Source: Flavobacteriaceae bacterium
GTDB lineage: Bacteria; Bacteroidota; Bacteroidia; Flavobacteriales; Flavobacteriaceae
DNA length: 50,752 bases
Direction of reading: 5' to 3'
Assembly (NCBI GenBank): GCA_028280265.1
Contig: JANQMD010000023.1
Location: 1-50,752, forward strand
Program-made: the position numbers and the translations under genes
Part shown: positions 15,808 to 24,660 of the stretch, one piece after another
Layout of the letters: each line of letters begins with the position of its first letter
Numbering within the stretch: position 1 is the stretch's first letter
The notes under the pieces: model-generated
The model's database searches: none
Told to the model about the DNA's origin: nothing
Seen by the model: the letters and a program-made list of their open reading frames with translations, nothing else

Positions 15808-17412
15808 TTGAAAAAAGTTACTTCTTTTTTACTTTTTGTATGTTTCATTTGCTTTTTTTCATGTGCAAAAAGAGGGAGACCTACTGGAGGTCCTAAAGAT
15901 ATAGATCCGCCTTTAATGGTAGTGGCTGATCCTCCTTACGAAACAACAAATTTCAATACAAATGAGATAGAAATCGAGTTTAACGAGTATGTAAAATTGA
16001 AAGACATTAACAAGCAACTGATTGTTTCTCCTCCTCAAAAAAACAGGCCTTTAATCACTCCACAAAGTACTGCCAGTCGATATCTTACTATTAAAATACT
16101 AGACACTTTAATTCCAAATACAACCTATACTTTTGATTTTGGAAACAGTGTGGAGGACAACAATGAGGGAAACAAATTAGAACGTTTTAAATATGTATTC
16201 TCCACAGGTAGCTATATTGATTCACTGACCTTAGAAGGAACTGTAAAGAACGCCTATAAAGAGGAGAAAGCAAAAAACATCAAAATGCTCTTGTACAGAA
16301 TTGACAGCACTTATTCTGACTCTACTGTGTACAAAAGAAAGCCCGATTATGTAACAAGCACATTAGATTCTTTTGCTTATCGATTTACCAATTTAAAGGA
16401 TGGAAAATATTCTTTGTTTGCACTGGAAGATGCAAGTGACGATTACATTTTTGACCCAAAAAGAGATCGAATCGGATTTCGTAACAAGCCTGTCGTATTA
16501 CCTCGGGACACCGTTATTGAAGACATAATCCCAATTTTTAAATCGATCATTCCTTATAAGTTTAAGATTGCTAAAGAGTCTAAAAAAGGAAAAATTATCT
16601 TCGGATATGAAGGTTTTAGTCGTGATTTAGAGATCGATCTTCTATCAGATGTTCCCGAAGACTTTAAAACCGTTACATTTTACGAGAAGGGTAAAGACAC
16701 ATTAAATTTTTGGCATTCATCGATTGAAAGAGATTCTTTGGTCTTTAAAATTCGTTCCAAGTCAGAAATCGATACGGTAGTAGTAAAATTGAGAAAGAAG
16801 AAATTGGATTCGCTGGAAATTAGCTTACCTACTTCTACCTATTTGAATTTTAAAGACACTCTTTTCCTAACGTCCAATAATCCAATTATAAATATTGATT
16901 CTACTAAAATCACTCTAATAAATTCTGATTCGATAAAGATTGCATATCGACCTTTTTTATCCTCAGTAGAAAAAAAAGTTGGATTTGTTTTTGACAAAAA
17001 ACTGAACACTAACTATCATTTGTCCATACTTCCAGAGGCATTTGCTGATATTTTCGATCAAAAGAATGATAGCCTTCGATACGATTTTAAGACAAAGGGT
17101 CTAGAAAAATATGGAGATATCTCCTTCAATGTTACAAACCCGCAAAATATTCCTGTAATTTTTGAACTTACTCATTCTAAAGAAATTCTTGAAGAAAGAA
17201 AAGTGATTAAAAATTCTGGTACAATTTCATTTAACTACTTAGATCCAAAGAAATATAAGGTTCGAATGATATACGATGTCAATGATAATGGAAAATGGGA
17301 TACTGGTGATGTATTAAAAAAGACCCAACCAGAAAAAATCGTTTATTACTCTGAAGAAATAAATGTACGAGCCAACTTCTCCGTTGTAGAATCAATCACG
17401 ATAAAAAATTAG
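15808..17412 (+). CDS. Ig-like domain lipoprotein
   Basis: A large outer-envelope lipoprotein (534 residues from this start). The best N-terminus is TTG at 15808, giving MKKVTSFLLFVCFICFFSC with the lipobox Cys, then AKRGRPTGGPKDIDPP, the entry sequence of a well-known flavobacterial Big_5/SbsA Ig-like family. The ATG at 15718 would put 30 extra polar residues before the signal and overlap comF. The first module (to about residue 130, counting from the lipid end) has the Ig-like pattern IEIEFNEYVKL, IVSPPQ and NTTYTFDFGNSVEDNNEGN. The later beta-rich part ends in YDVNDNGKWDTGDVLKK, a calcium-site-like loop. Ligand and partners unknown. Confidence 0.8.
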   Translation: MKKVTSFLLFVCFICFFSCAKRGRPTGGPKDIDPPLMVVADPPYETTNFNTNEIEIEFNEYVKLKDINKQLIVSPPQKNRPLITPQSTASRYLTIKILDTLIPNTTYTFDFGNSVEDNNEGNKLERFKYVFSTGSYIDSLTLEGTVKNAYKEEKAKNIKMLLYRIDSTYSDSTVYKRKPDYVTSTLDSFAYRFTNLKDGKYSLFALEDASDDYIFDPKRDRIGFRNKPVVLPRDTVIEDIIPIFKSIIPYKFKIAKESKKGKIIFGYEGFSRDLEIDLLSDVPEDFKTVTFYEKGKDTLNFWHSSIERDSLVFKIRSKSEIDTVVVKLRKKKLDSLEISLPTSTYLNFKDTLFLTSNNPIINIDSTKITLINSDSIKIAYRPFLSSVEKKVGFVFDKKLNTNYHLSILPEAFADIFDQKNDSLRYDFKTKGLEKYGDISFNVTNPQNIPVIFELTHSKEILEERKVIKNSGTISFNYLDPKKYKVRMIYDVNDNGKWDTGDVLKKTQPEKIVYYSEEINVRANFSVVESITIKN

Positions 17413-17462
17413 TTTGACTTAATAGATATTTTTAATACTTTTACAAAAACAATCTCCCCTAA

Positions 17463-18269
17463 TTGAGAACTCTCCTCTCATTATTGTTTTTTGTGATATT
17501 TGTCACTAAGTCTGCCCTATCACAACATCTAACCCATGATATAGGATTTCATGCGGGTACAGCTACTATTATTTCAGATTACGGAGAACGAGACAATTTA
17601 TTAAGCAAATATGGAGGCAGTGCAGTTTCTATAAGTTTTACGCATACGCTTCATTTTTTCAATAAAGACTTACGTTGGAATGCCAAGCATTGGCTTAGGG
17701 ACAGACTGGCCTTCAGAAGTGAATTAAATTTTGTTACCAATGCCAACTTTGAACATCACGGTTATTCTGCTCGGCAGAATACAGGTGAAGGAAGGCGATT
17801 AAGAGCCATGACAGGGAAAACAAGAGTTGTAAGTATTGGTTTTCAACTGGAGTATTACATTCGTTCTTTAAAAGAATTTATTTATCCTTGGTCTGATCAA
17901 AAATGGAACCCTTATGTTTTAGCTGGATTGCAGTACAGTATATTCCATAACAATGTAGAGTCTTCTTTGGGGAATTGGAGAGAGGATATTTCAGTACTTC
18001 CTGGAAAATGGACAAGGCCTCAGGCCCTAAATGTCGGCTCCGGAAGTGCTCTTGCTGGAACTTTTGGCGGGGGTATTCGTCATAAATTAACTCCGAAAAT
18101 CGATTTTAATCTTCAATTCAACTGGCAATATTTCTTTTCTGATGCTGTTGACGGGCTCACGGCTCCTGTAAAAGAAAATAAATACAACGAATGGATAATC
18201 AACCTGCAAATGGGCATTCTTTTTCACCTGAATTTTAACAGCCCTCTATCTCTTTCAACTCTATTCTAA
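17463..18269 (+). CDS. Outer-membrane beta-barrel protein, THC0290_0291-like
   Basis: A 268-residue exported protein with signal peptide RTLLSLLFFVIFVTKSALSQ and a mature start HLTHDIGFHAGTATIISDYGERDNL. This IG..AG....DYGER opening is, from memory, the hallmark of a flavobacterial family annotated THC0290_0291. Alternating aromatic strands follow (LEYYI, WNPYVLAGLQYSIF, IDFNLQFNWQYFF), and the end WIINLQMGILFHLNF suits a barrel. The start is TTG at 17463, because no ATG lies between the upstream gene's stop and the signal peptide. It may be cotranscribed with the Ig-like lipoprotein gene 50 bp upstream. Confidence 0.7.
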   Translation: MRTLLSLLFFVIFVTKSALSQHLTHDIGFHAGTATIISDYGERDNLLSKYGGSAVSISFTHTLHFFNKDLRWNAKHWLRDRLAFRSELNFVTNANFEHHGYSARQNTGEGRRLRAMTGKTRVVSIGFQLEYYIRSLKEFIYPWSDQKWNPYVLAGLQYSIFHNNVESSLGNWREDISVLPGKWTRPQALNVGSGSALAGTFGGGIRHKLTPKIDFNLQFNWQYFFSDAVDGLTAPVKENKYNEWIINLQMGILFHLNFNSPLSLSTLF

Positions 18270-18272
18270 AAA

Positions 18273-18294
18273 AAAGAGCCCGTTTAGGCTCTTT
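18273..18294. terminator. Bidirectional terminator between convergent genes
   Basis: AAAGAGCC/GGCTCTTT with a 6-base loop lies midway between the stop of the barrel gene (18269) and the stop of metB (18301). Confidence 0.75.
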
Positions 18295-18300
18295 AAATTA

Positions 18301-19449
18301 TTATTGATTTAATGCTTGTTCTAAATCTGATAACAAATCATCAATATCTTCTATTCCAACACTCAAACGAATTAAGGAATCTGTAATTCCTATTTTCAAT
18401 CTCTCTGGTTCGGGTATAGAAGCATGGGTCATAGTCACTGGATGATTCACCAAACTCTCAACACCTCCTAAAGATTCTGCCAGTGTAAATACCTTGGTGT
18501 TTTCTAAAAATCGAAAAGCAGCTTCTTTACTTTCATCTTTCAAACGGAACGACACCATTCCTCCAAAATCCTTCATTTGTTTTTTAGCTACCTTGTGACT
18601 TGGATGATTATCAAAACCAGGATAATAAACTTCTTTTACCTTATTGTGGTTTACTAGAAACTCAGCTATAGCTTTTCCGTTCTCACAATGACGTTGCATT
18701 CGAACGTGCAATGTTTTAATTCCTCGTAATGCCAAAAATGAATCCATCGGTCCTGCTACTGCACCACCAGCAAACTGAATAAAGTGTAACTCTTCAGCTA
18801 GCTTTTCATCTTTCACCATTAAAGCTCCCATTACCAAATCTGAATGCCCTCCTAAATATTTCGTTGCTGAGTGCATAACAATATCAGCTCCTAAGCTTAA
18901 TGGTTGCTGTAAATAAGGGGTTGCAAAAGTATTGTCTACTGCAACTAATATATTGGATCCCTTAGCTTTTACTACTTTCGATATTTCTTCAATGTCAGCG
19001 ACCTTCATCAATGGATTGGTAGGCGTTTCTAGCCAAACTAATTTTGTGTCGTTTGTCAATGCTTTGGAAACATTTTCTACATGTGTCATATCCACAAACT
19101 GAAATTTCAGTCCGTATTTTTCGAACATTCTGGTGAACATTCTATACGTCCCTCCATACAAATCATCTCCAGCAATGACCTCATCCCCTGGGTTCAGCAT
19201 CTTTAACACACAATCAATCGCTGATAAACCCGATGAAAAAGCAAATCCATGCGTCCCATTTTCAATGGCTGCAAAATTATTCTCCAATGCAGTTCTTGTT
19301 GGATTAGCTGCTCTCGAATATTCGTAACCCTTATGAGTTCCCGGGCTTGATTGAGCATAAGTAGATGTTTGGAATATCGGAGGCATTACTGAGCCCGTAG
19401 TTTCTTCGTGCTTTTGACCTCCGTGTATGGTTTTGGTATTAAAATTCAT
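18301..19449 (-). CDS. metB: Cystathionine gamma-synthase / gamma-lyase (Cys/Met metabolism PLP enzyme)
   Basis: A 382-residue fold-type I PLP enzyme of the trans-sulfuration group. Visible are the N-terminal TIHGGQ, the substrate/PLP tyrosine segment YEYSRAANPTRTALE, the phosphate-binding FSSGLSAID, VDNTFATPYLQQPL and the Schiff-base lysine in HSATKYLGGHSD, plus the C-terminal LAESLGGVESLVNHP and IRLSVGIEDIDDL. Sequence reading cannot decide between synthase (homocysteine synthesis) and lyase (cysteine synthesis); the symbol is provisional. The ATG at 19449 gives the family N-terminus. A TTG codon 15 bp upstream is less likely. It follows a DinB-family gene closely and may share its message. 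Confidence 0.85.
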   Translation of the reverse strand: MNFNTKTIHGGQKHEETTGSVMPPIFQTSTYAQSSPGTHKGYEYSRAANPTRTALENNFAAIENGTHGFAFSSGLSAIDCVLKMLNPGDEVIAGDDLYGGTYRMFTRMFEKYGLKFQFVDMTHVENVSKALTNDTKLVWLETPTNPLMKVADIEEISKVVKAKGSNILVAVDNTFATPYLQQPLSLGADIVMHSATKYLGGHSDLVMGALMVKDEKLAEELHFIQFAGGAVAGPMDSFLALRGIKTLHVRMQRHCENGKAIAEFLVNHNKVKEVYYPGFDNHPSHKVAKKQMKDFGGMVSFRLKDESKEAAFRFLENTKVFTLAESLGGVESLVNHPVTMTHASIPEPERLKIGITDSLIRLSVGIEDIDDLLSDLEQALNQ

Positions 19450-19491
19450 TTGTTCTAATTTCAATTTTTAGTAGCGTAAAACTACAAAACA

Positions 19492-19947
19492 TTACACTAA
19501 TTTTTTCAATGACATAATTACTCCCAAGTGAAGAGACTCGTGAAAATTATTAAAAGTAATTGCTGTTTCTATAGTATCTAAAACAAATCCAGTACTCGTA
19601 GGGTACTCTTTGTATTCAGTAAAAATCCCTTCGTTAAAATCTTCTTCTAAAGTATTGGGTAATCCTTTTAAAAGCTCTAGAATCTCATCGAACTCTTCTT
19701 GCGTAAATTTTTTAGTTGGACTAGTGCCTTTTCTGTTCTCTTCTATAAGCTCTTCTGGAATTAAACAATCTTTTCCAGACAATCGATAATGTAGTAACTG
19801 CTGTGTAACAACTAAGTGAGCTACATTCCAAGCAATGTTATTTTTAAATCCCTCTGGAATGGCATGCAATTGCTCTAAAGATAATCCTTGGATTGACTTA
19901 ACTACTAGCTCTCTTACTTTTCTAAGAATATCGAATTGTGTCTTCAT
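19492..19947 (-). CDS. DinB family protein
   Basis: A 151-residue four-helix-bundle protein of the DinB/YfiT type. The probable metal-binding histidines are in WNVAHLVVTQQLLH (after the first long helix) and FNNFHESLHLGVI (C-terminal helix), which match the family's three-His site. DinB-like proteins include thiol-dependent metalloenzymes acting on small thiols such as bacillithiol or mycothiol, but most are uncharacterised. A TAnnTTTG box lies 20 bp upstream of the start on the minus strand. The gene is divergent from the ArsC-like gene and 42 bp ahead of metB. Confidence 0.85.
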   Translation of the reverse strand: MKTQFDILRKVRELVVKSIQGLSLEQLHAIPEGFKNNIAWNVAHLVVTQQLLHYRLSGKDCLIPEELIEENRKGTSPTKKFTQEEFDEILELLKGLPNTLEEDFNEGIFTEYKEYPTSTGFVLDTIETAITFNNFHESLHLGVIMSLKKLV

Positions 19948-19966
19948 GAATTCTGTTTATTTTAGC

Positions 19967-19974
19967 CAAAGATA
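19967..19974 (-). promoter_or_regulatory. TAnnTTTG promoter box for the DinB gene
   Basis: On the minus strand TATCTTTG ends 19 bases upstream of the DinB start codon, placing initiation near 19960. Confidence 0.5.
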
Positions 19975-19986
19975 ATTCTTTAAATT

Positions 19987-20334
19987 ATGAAGAAAGTTTA
20001 TTTTTTACAAACTTGTGACACCTGCAGAAGAATCTTAAAAGAAGTAGGTACAGAAGGTTTTGAAAAACAAGAAATTAAAAGCAATCCTGTCACTGTAAAT
20101 CAGTTAGAAGAGATGTATTCTTATACGAATAGTTATGAGGCTTTGTTTAACAAGCGTGCTAAAAAATACAAGACAATGGATTTAAAGGGAGAAACAATCT
20201 CTGAACAAGATTACAGACAGTTTATTTTGGACGAATATACTTTTTTAAAGCGTCCAGTTTTCATCGTAGAAGATGAGATATTTGTAGGAAATAGCAAAAA
20301 AGAAATTGAGCGCTTGAAGGAGAAATTAGGTTAA
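19987..20334 (+). CDS. ArsC/Spx-type thioredoxin-fold protein
   Basis: A 115-residue member of the arsenate reductase/Spx/YffB family. The N-terminal strand MKKVYFLQTCDTCRRIL holds a CxxC motif, and later conserved parts are NQLEEMYSY, EALFNKRAKKYK and FILDEYTFLKRPVFIVEDEIFVGN, including the conserved cis-Pro region (KRPV). The catalytic Arg triad of ArsC is not clearly present, so arsenate reduction should not be assumed. There are no ars genes nearby. Its stop overlaps the convergent DUF3089 gene by 4 bp. Confidence 0.85.
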   Translation: MKKVYFLQTCDTCRRILKEVGTEGFEKQEIKSNPVTVNQLEEMYSYTNSYEALFNKRAKKYKTMDLKGETISEQDYRQFILDEYTFLKRPVFIVEDEIFVGNSKKEIERLKEKLG

Positions 20335-21356
20335 CGATTCTCCAAGTACGTTTTTAATCTTAACCCTGCATTATCTCTGATGTCTAACCAGAAAAGATTG
20401 ATATCTCCCGCATGGTAATTTTTCAGAAAAGACATAAAAAATCGCAGTGGAAATTTCGGGTTCGTAGACCAAATCAAACCATTCGTTACTTCTATTTTCA
20501 GAGCTTTGTCATAAATTTTTTTGTTGGTGTATAAAAATCCTTTGTGCTGATTTAACGCTGTTTTTTGAGCACCATCCCATGTAATCGGATTGGTAGTTAC
20601 ACTTCCATTGTACCACCTTTTATCTTTCTTGGGGTAATGTCCTTTTTTAAAGGTGTTCCAACTCACAAAACCGCCAGTTTCTTCTGGAGTATTCATCGGC
20701 TTAATGGTTTTAAATCCATCAGGCTTTACCCGAATTCCAGGAATATATGCTGCTACAAGTTGTTTTTGTAGCGGTTTAGCATCAAAAAATTCTTTCAATA
20801 GTTGTAATGTATGTGTGGTTCCTTGACTATGTCCAACCATAAAGATAGGTCTTCCTTGATTGTACTTTTTTAGGTAAACCTCAAATGCTTTTTTCACATC
20901 TGAATATGCCAAATCTTGCGCTTCTCTACCTCCCGTATCCATCATACGATAAGAGCGAATATGCGCTTGTCTGTAGAAAGGAACGTAAACTTTTCCCACT
21001 GTAGCAAAGGCGGAAGCCTGCATGAGAACGGCTTTTCCTAAGACCTTTTCTTGTTGTTCTTCATCAAGAATAGGAACATTCCATCTATCATCTTTTTTGT
21101 TAGTAATTAGAGTAGGATACACATAAAATACATCCGCTTGCAAGGTATCTATTTGTTGAGAGGCAAATGCTCGAAAATCTTCACGATACTTTGTTGGTAA
21201 GACAGCCCAATTCGATTCTTCGTTATAGTTTGGAGCTTTGGGTTGTAGCTCAAATCTAAACGCTTGAGTTTTGAATGTAGTTCTACAATTAGAAAAAACC
21301 ACAACTGCTAAAAGAACAATAGTGGCTTTATATATGTTAAAAAGATGTTTCTTCAC
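20331..21356 (-). CDS. DUF3089 alpha/beta-hydrolase lipoprotein
   Basis: A 341-residue protein beginning with a lipoprotein signal ending in VFSNC (lipid Cys near residue 24). The DUF3089 family marks are DVFYVYPTLI, VYVPFYRQAHIRSY and the nucleophile elbow GHSQGTTHTLQLL. The family is related to lipases/esterases, and the substrate is not known. It stands 6 bp downstream of the DUF6165 gene on the same strand, so the two are very likely cotranscribed. Confidence 0.85.
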   Translation of the reverse strand: MKKHLFNIYKATIVLLAVVVFSNCRTTFKTQAFRFELQPKAPNYNEESNWAVLPTKYREDFRAFASQQIDTLQADVFYVYPTLITNKKDDRWNVPILDEEQQEKVLGKAVLMQASAFATVGKVYVPFYRQAHIRSYRMMDTGGREAQDLAYSDVKKAFEVYLKKYNQGRPIFMVGHSQGTTHTLQLLKEFFDAKPLQKQLVAAYIPGIRVKPDGFKTIKPMNTPEETGGFVSWNTFKKGHYPKKDKRWYNGSVTTNPITWDGAQKTALNQHKGFLYTNKKIYDKALKIEVTNGLIWSTNPKFPLRFFMSFLKNYHAGDINLFWLDIRDNAGLRLKTYLENR

Positions 21357-21362
21357 ATTCTT

Positions 21363-21761
21363 TTATTCTGACTTGTAGTCTTCATAAGATTTCTCCTCAA
21401 CCAAATCCGATCCCGTGTAGACATTAATTTCTTTTTTCACATCCGAGCGATCATCATTAGTATAGTACACAGCTCTTGCTAAGTCTATAAACGTTTGCCC
21501 AAAATCATTAGCGCGTTCACACTCACGAATATCGTCCTCTATTTTCCAGAGCTTCTTGTTAATACCTAGCAATTGCTGGTGCAATTTCCTCAGGTGATCT
21601 CTATCCTTACTATTGCTATAAATAGTCTCTACATCTGGAGTTAGTACATTGTATTCATGCTGAATGTTTATCAATTTCTTTTCATCCTTGATCTCTGAAA
21701 GTTTGATCTCTAGAATAGTGTACTTATCAATGATCTCTCCGTTAGATACTTCTATTTTCAT
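21363..21761 (-). CDS. DUF6165 family protein
   Basis: A 132-residue acidic, helix-rich protein starting MKIEVSNGEIIDKYTILEIK. From memory it matches the family called DUF6165, which is found next to glycan-biosynthesis and envelope genes and has no established function. Internal heptad-like segments (LRKLHQQLLGINKKLWKIEDDI) suggest a helical hairpin. No signal peptide. Transcription probably continues into the DUF3089 gene. Confidence 0.72.
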   Translation of the reverse strand: MKIEVSNGEIIDKYTILEIKLSEIKDEKKLINIQHEYNVLTPDVETIYSNSKDRDHLRKLHQQLLGINKKLWKIEDDIRECERANDFGQTFIDLARAVYYTNDDRSDVKKEINVYTGSDLVEEKSYEDYKSE

Positions 21762-21859
21762 GTGTTGTATATTTAAGACTGAAGAATTAAAAGATTAAAA
21801 GTCTCTAACCTGTTCAATTTTTTAATTCTTGAATCTTTGAATTTTTCAATTTTGAATAA

Positions 21860-22792
21860 TTACGCAAACTTACGTTCAATAATCGCTATGAATCGCTCTT
21901 CGAACTCTTCTTTTTCCGTCCAATCATAATCTGGTCTTACCATTTTATTGATGAATTTCTTCGCTTCTTTTTCTGTTTTGAATGTATTCAATTGTGAAAC
22001 TACTCGATTGAAATCTTCCTGACTTCCATCAAACAAGTTCTTTACAAAAGCAATACGGTCATTCAAGCCTATTTGAATGTCTCCTTGTAATTTATCATTC
22101 AGTGATTTTTTCGGAGCATTTTCAAACAAATCTGCTACTACATCTACAGCAATAGTATCCTGTAATTCTTCTTCTAAAGTAGGTACTTTGTTCTCCTCTG
22201 TAGTTTCTTCTGATTCAGCAGTAAATAAATCTTGCTCAATTTCTAATTCAATCGTCTCTTCTTGCTCTTCCGCAACTGCTTCTGGTTTAAATTCAACTTC
22301 TGATTCGACTTCAGCTTCAACTTCTATACTCTCCTCTACTTTTTCTTCTACAAGCTCAATTGATTTCTCTTCTTCCTTTACTTCTTCAGTACTCTCTTTA
22401 GGAACATCTTCTTCAACTACATCTTCCAGATTGTGTTTAACCACCGCTTCTTTTGCCGCTGACTCAATTACTTCTTCTCTGGGTTCTTTATTATTTTCCT
22501 CAGCTATAAACATCTTGAAAAGACTCTCTTTCGCCTCATGCTCCTTAGCTTGTTTGTCAGCAGCTTTTTTCTCAAGCTCCTCAAAAATATTTTCAACTGT
22601 CTCAATTAGCCCTTCTCTGTCATGTTCAGGATTGGGTGTGTTATTTATGTATTCTTCAACATAAGCCAAAACAGATAGTTTCTCGTATACTTCATGAGCT
22701 TTTTCTTTCAAAGCAAATACATCTTCTTTGTTTTTCATTTGTAAAATGCTGTGTGCTAAACTCGTGAGATCCCCCTCCAATTTTTTGTGCAT
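21860..22792 (-). CDS. Glu-rich hypothetical protein
   Basis: A 310-residue protein in three parts: an N-terminal helical segment (about 1-75, SILQMKNKEDVFALKEKAHEVYEKLSVL), a long low-complexity acidic stretch (about 75-225) made largely of Glu, Val, Lys and Ala, and a conserved-looking C-terminal domain (about 232-310, with GLNDRIAFVKNLFDGSQEDF, RVVSQLNTFKTEKEA and DYDWTEKEEFEERFIAIIERKF). The ends look folded and the middle disordered. I recognise the C-terminal pattern from other flavobacterial proteins but know no function. No signal peptide or membrane span. Confidence 0.75.
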   Translation of the reverse strand: MHKKLEGDLTSLAHSILQMKNKEDVFALKEKAHEVYEKLSVLAYVEEYINNTPNPEHDREGLIETVENIFEELEKKAADKQAKEHEAKESLFKMFIAEENNKEPREEVIESAAKEAVVKHNLEDVVEEDVPKESTEEVKEEEKSIELVEEKVEESIEVEAEVESEVEFKPEAVAEEQEETIELEIEQDLFTAESEETTEENKVPTLEEELQDTIAVDVVADLFENAPKKSLNDKLQGDIQIGLNDRIAFVKNLFDGSQEDFNRVVSQLNTFKTEKEAKKFINKMVRPDYDWTEKEEFEERFIAIIERKFA

Positions 22793-22813
22793 AAGTTGTT
22801 CTATTTAATTCAG

Positions 22814-22840
22814 TTTGAAGTCAATATTTTAATAAATTTG
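22814..22840 (+). promoter_or_regulatory. Promoter for tdk (TTTG and TAnnTTTG)
   Basis: TTTG at 22814-22817 and TAAATTTG at 22833-22840, with a 15-base spacer slightly shorter than the usual 17-23. Initiation near 22847 would give a leader of about 45 bases before the tdk ATG. Confidence 0.55.
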
Positions 22841-22891
22841 CCTACATTCATCTCGAATGAAACAAACTCTTACAAGGCTTAAAATTACAAA

Positions 22892-23503
22892 ATGTTTCTC
22901 GAAAATACCGTAAATCATACAGAACAATTTGGTTGGATTGAAGTCATCTGTGGCTCTATGTTTTCAGGAAAAACAGAAGAGTTAATACGGCGTTTGAAGA
23001 GAGCTCAATTTGCCAAGCAAAGAGTGGAGATTTTTAAACCCGCTGTTGATGTTCGTTATGATGATGAAGAGGTTGTTTCTCACAATGACAATAGGATTCG
23101 TTCTACGCCAGTACCAGCATCTTCTAACATCCTTTTATTAGCAAATGAAGTAGATGTTGTGGGAATTGATGAGGCTCAATTTTTTGATGATGAAATAGTA
23201 AGAGTCTGCAACGATTTGGCCAATAGAGGCATCCGCGTGATTGTAGCCGGATTGGACATGGATTTTAAAGGAAATCCATTTGGACCGATGCCAGCATTGA
23301 TGGCTACCGCAGAGTACGTTACCAAAGTACATGCCGTGTGCACAAGAACAGGAAATTTGGCACACTATAGCTTTCGTAAAGCACAAAGTGATGATATTGT
23401 CTTTTTAGGAGAAACTCAAGAATATGAACCCTTGAGTAGAGCTGCTTACTACAAAGCAATTGAACAAGCAGAAAAACAAAAAGATTCAGAAAAAACTGAA
23501 TAG
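22892..23503 (+). CDS. tdk: Thymidine kinase (type II)
   Basis: A 203-residue enzyme that phosphorylates thymidine for salvage into dTTP. The P-loop [10 protein letters not shown] is at about residues 21-30, the Walker B-like DEAQFFDD at about 94-101 carries the catalytic base, and the lasso region [15 protein letters not shown] follows. In most type II kinases the lasso is held by a four-ligand zinc site (two CxxC/CxxH pairs). Here only the first Cys of the first pair remains and the second pair is replaced by [11 protein letters not shown], so zinc binding is probably lost. It is followed 5 bp later by alr. Confidence 0.94.
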   Translation: MFLENTVNHTEQFGWIEVICGSMFSGKTEELIRRLKRAQFAKQRVEIFKPAVDVRYDDEEVVSHNDNRIRSTPVPASSNILLLANEVDVVGIDEAQFFDDEIVRVCNDLANRGIRVIVAGLDMDFKGNPFGPMPALMATAEYVTKVHAVCTRTGNLAHYSFRKAQSDDIVFLGETQEYEPLSRAAYYKAIEQAEKQKDSEKTE

Positions 23504-23508
23504 CATTC

Positions 23509-24609
23509 ATGAATAACCATGTTACTGTACTTGAGATTGATGGAAAAGCCTTAGAGCACAATCTCAATTATATCAAAAACAAACTACAATCAGACACAAA
23601 AATCTTGGCTGTTGTGAAAGCATTTGGTTATGGAAGTGATGGTGTACAAGTGGCTACTTTCTTACAAGGTAAAGTTGATTACTTCGCTGTTGCTTATACA
23701 CATGAGGGTATTGCTCTACGCCAAGCTGGAATTGAAACACCCATTCTCGTCTTACACCCTCAAATTCAGAATTTCGATCTACTCGTAAAAAATCGCTTAG
23801 AACCCAGTATTTATAATTTTAAAACGCTTACCTCTTTTCTAGAATGTGCAGATAGGAATCTTTTAATGAATTACCCGATTCATTTAAAATTCAACACAGG
23901 ATTGAATCGTTTGGGACTATGGCATAACGATATTCCAATTATTTTAAGCAGAATTCGAGAATCTAAGCATGTGAAAATTCAATCAATTTTCTCTCACTTA
24001 GCTGCTAGCGAAGACATGAATGAACGTGACTTTACAGTAAAGCAAATCAACGATTTTGTAGCCATCGTAAAGCAAATTTATCAACACCTAGATCATGAAC
24101 CTATGATTCATATTTTAAATACATCTGGTGTTGTCAACTATCCTCAAGCACAGTTTGACATGGTTCGAGTAGGTATTGGTCTTTATGGCTTTGGAAATGA
24201 TCAAAAAGAAACATCTCAACTGAAAAACACTCATGTTTTGAAATCTATCATATCCCAGATTCACATGATAGAACCTGGCGAAACTGTGGGCTATAATAGA
24301 GCGTTTGTTGCCAATCGATATGCTAAAATCGCTACGATTCCTGTTGGACATGCCGATGGGATTTCAAGAAAACTCGGAAGTGGAAAGGGGTACGTAACCA
24401 TTCAAGGTAAAAAAGCTCCCATTGCAGGAAATGTGTGTATGGATATGATTATGGTAGACATTACAGAGATTGATTGTAAAGAAGGAGACCTAGTCTACAT
24501 TTTCCAAAGTCAAGAGGATATCCTACATATAGCAAATGCCTCCGAAACAATTTCTTATGAAATCTTAACAGCCATTTCTCAGAGGGTAAGCAGAATTTTG
24601 ATCTCTTAA
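23509..24609 (+). CDS. alr: Alanine racemase
   Basis: It converts L-alanine to D-alanine for peptidoglycan. The 366-residue PLP enzyme has the Schiff-base lysine in VVKAFGYGSDG (K37), the pocket segment RVGIGLYGFG, the catalytic Tyr region ETVGYNRAFVA and the C-terminal GNVCMDMIMVDIT. The start 5 bp after the tdk stop gives the usual N-terminus (LEIDGKALEHNLNYIKNKL). It is translated from the same message as tdk. Confidence 0.95.
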   Translation: MNNHVTVLEIDGKALEHNLNYIKNKLQSDTKILAVVKAFGYGSDGVQVATFLQGKVDYFAVAYTHEGIALRQAGIETPILVLHPQIQNFDLLVKNRLEPSIYNFKTLTSFLECADRNLLMNYPIHLKFNTGLNRLGLWHNDIPIILSRIRESKHVKIQSIFSHLAASEDMNERDFTVKQINDFVAIVKQIYQHLDHEPMIHILNTSGVVNYPQAQFDMVRVGIGLYGFGNDQKETSQLKNTHVLKSIISQIHMIEPGETVGYNRAFVANRYAKIATIPVGHADGISRKLGSGKGYVTIQGKKAPIAGNVCMDMIMVDITEIDCKEGDLVYIFQSQEDILHIANASETISYEILTAISQRVSRILIS

Positions 24610-24660
24610 AAAAAAACTGTTACTTTTAGAATTCTATTAACTAACTAAAAATGAACTAAT

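Noticed and set aside
22077..22664. 195-codon Ser-rich plus-strand frame
   Set aside because: It is the exact antisense of the Glu-rich part of the minus-strand gene; its Ser/Thr content merely mirrors Glu/Val/Ala codons.
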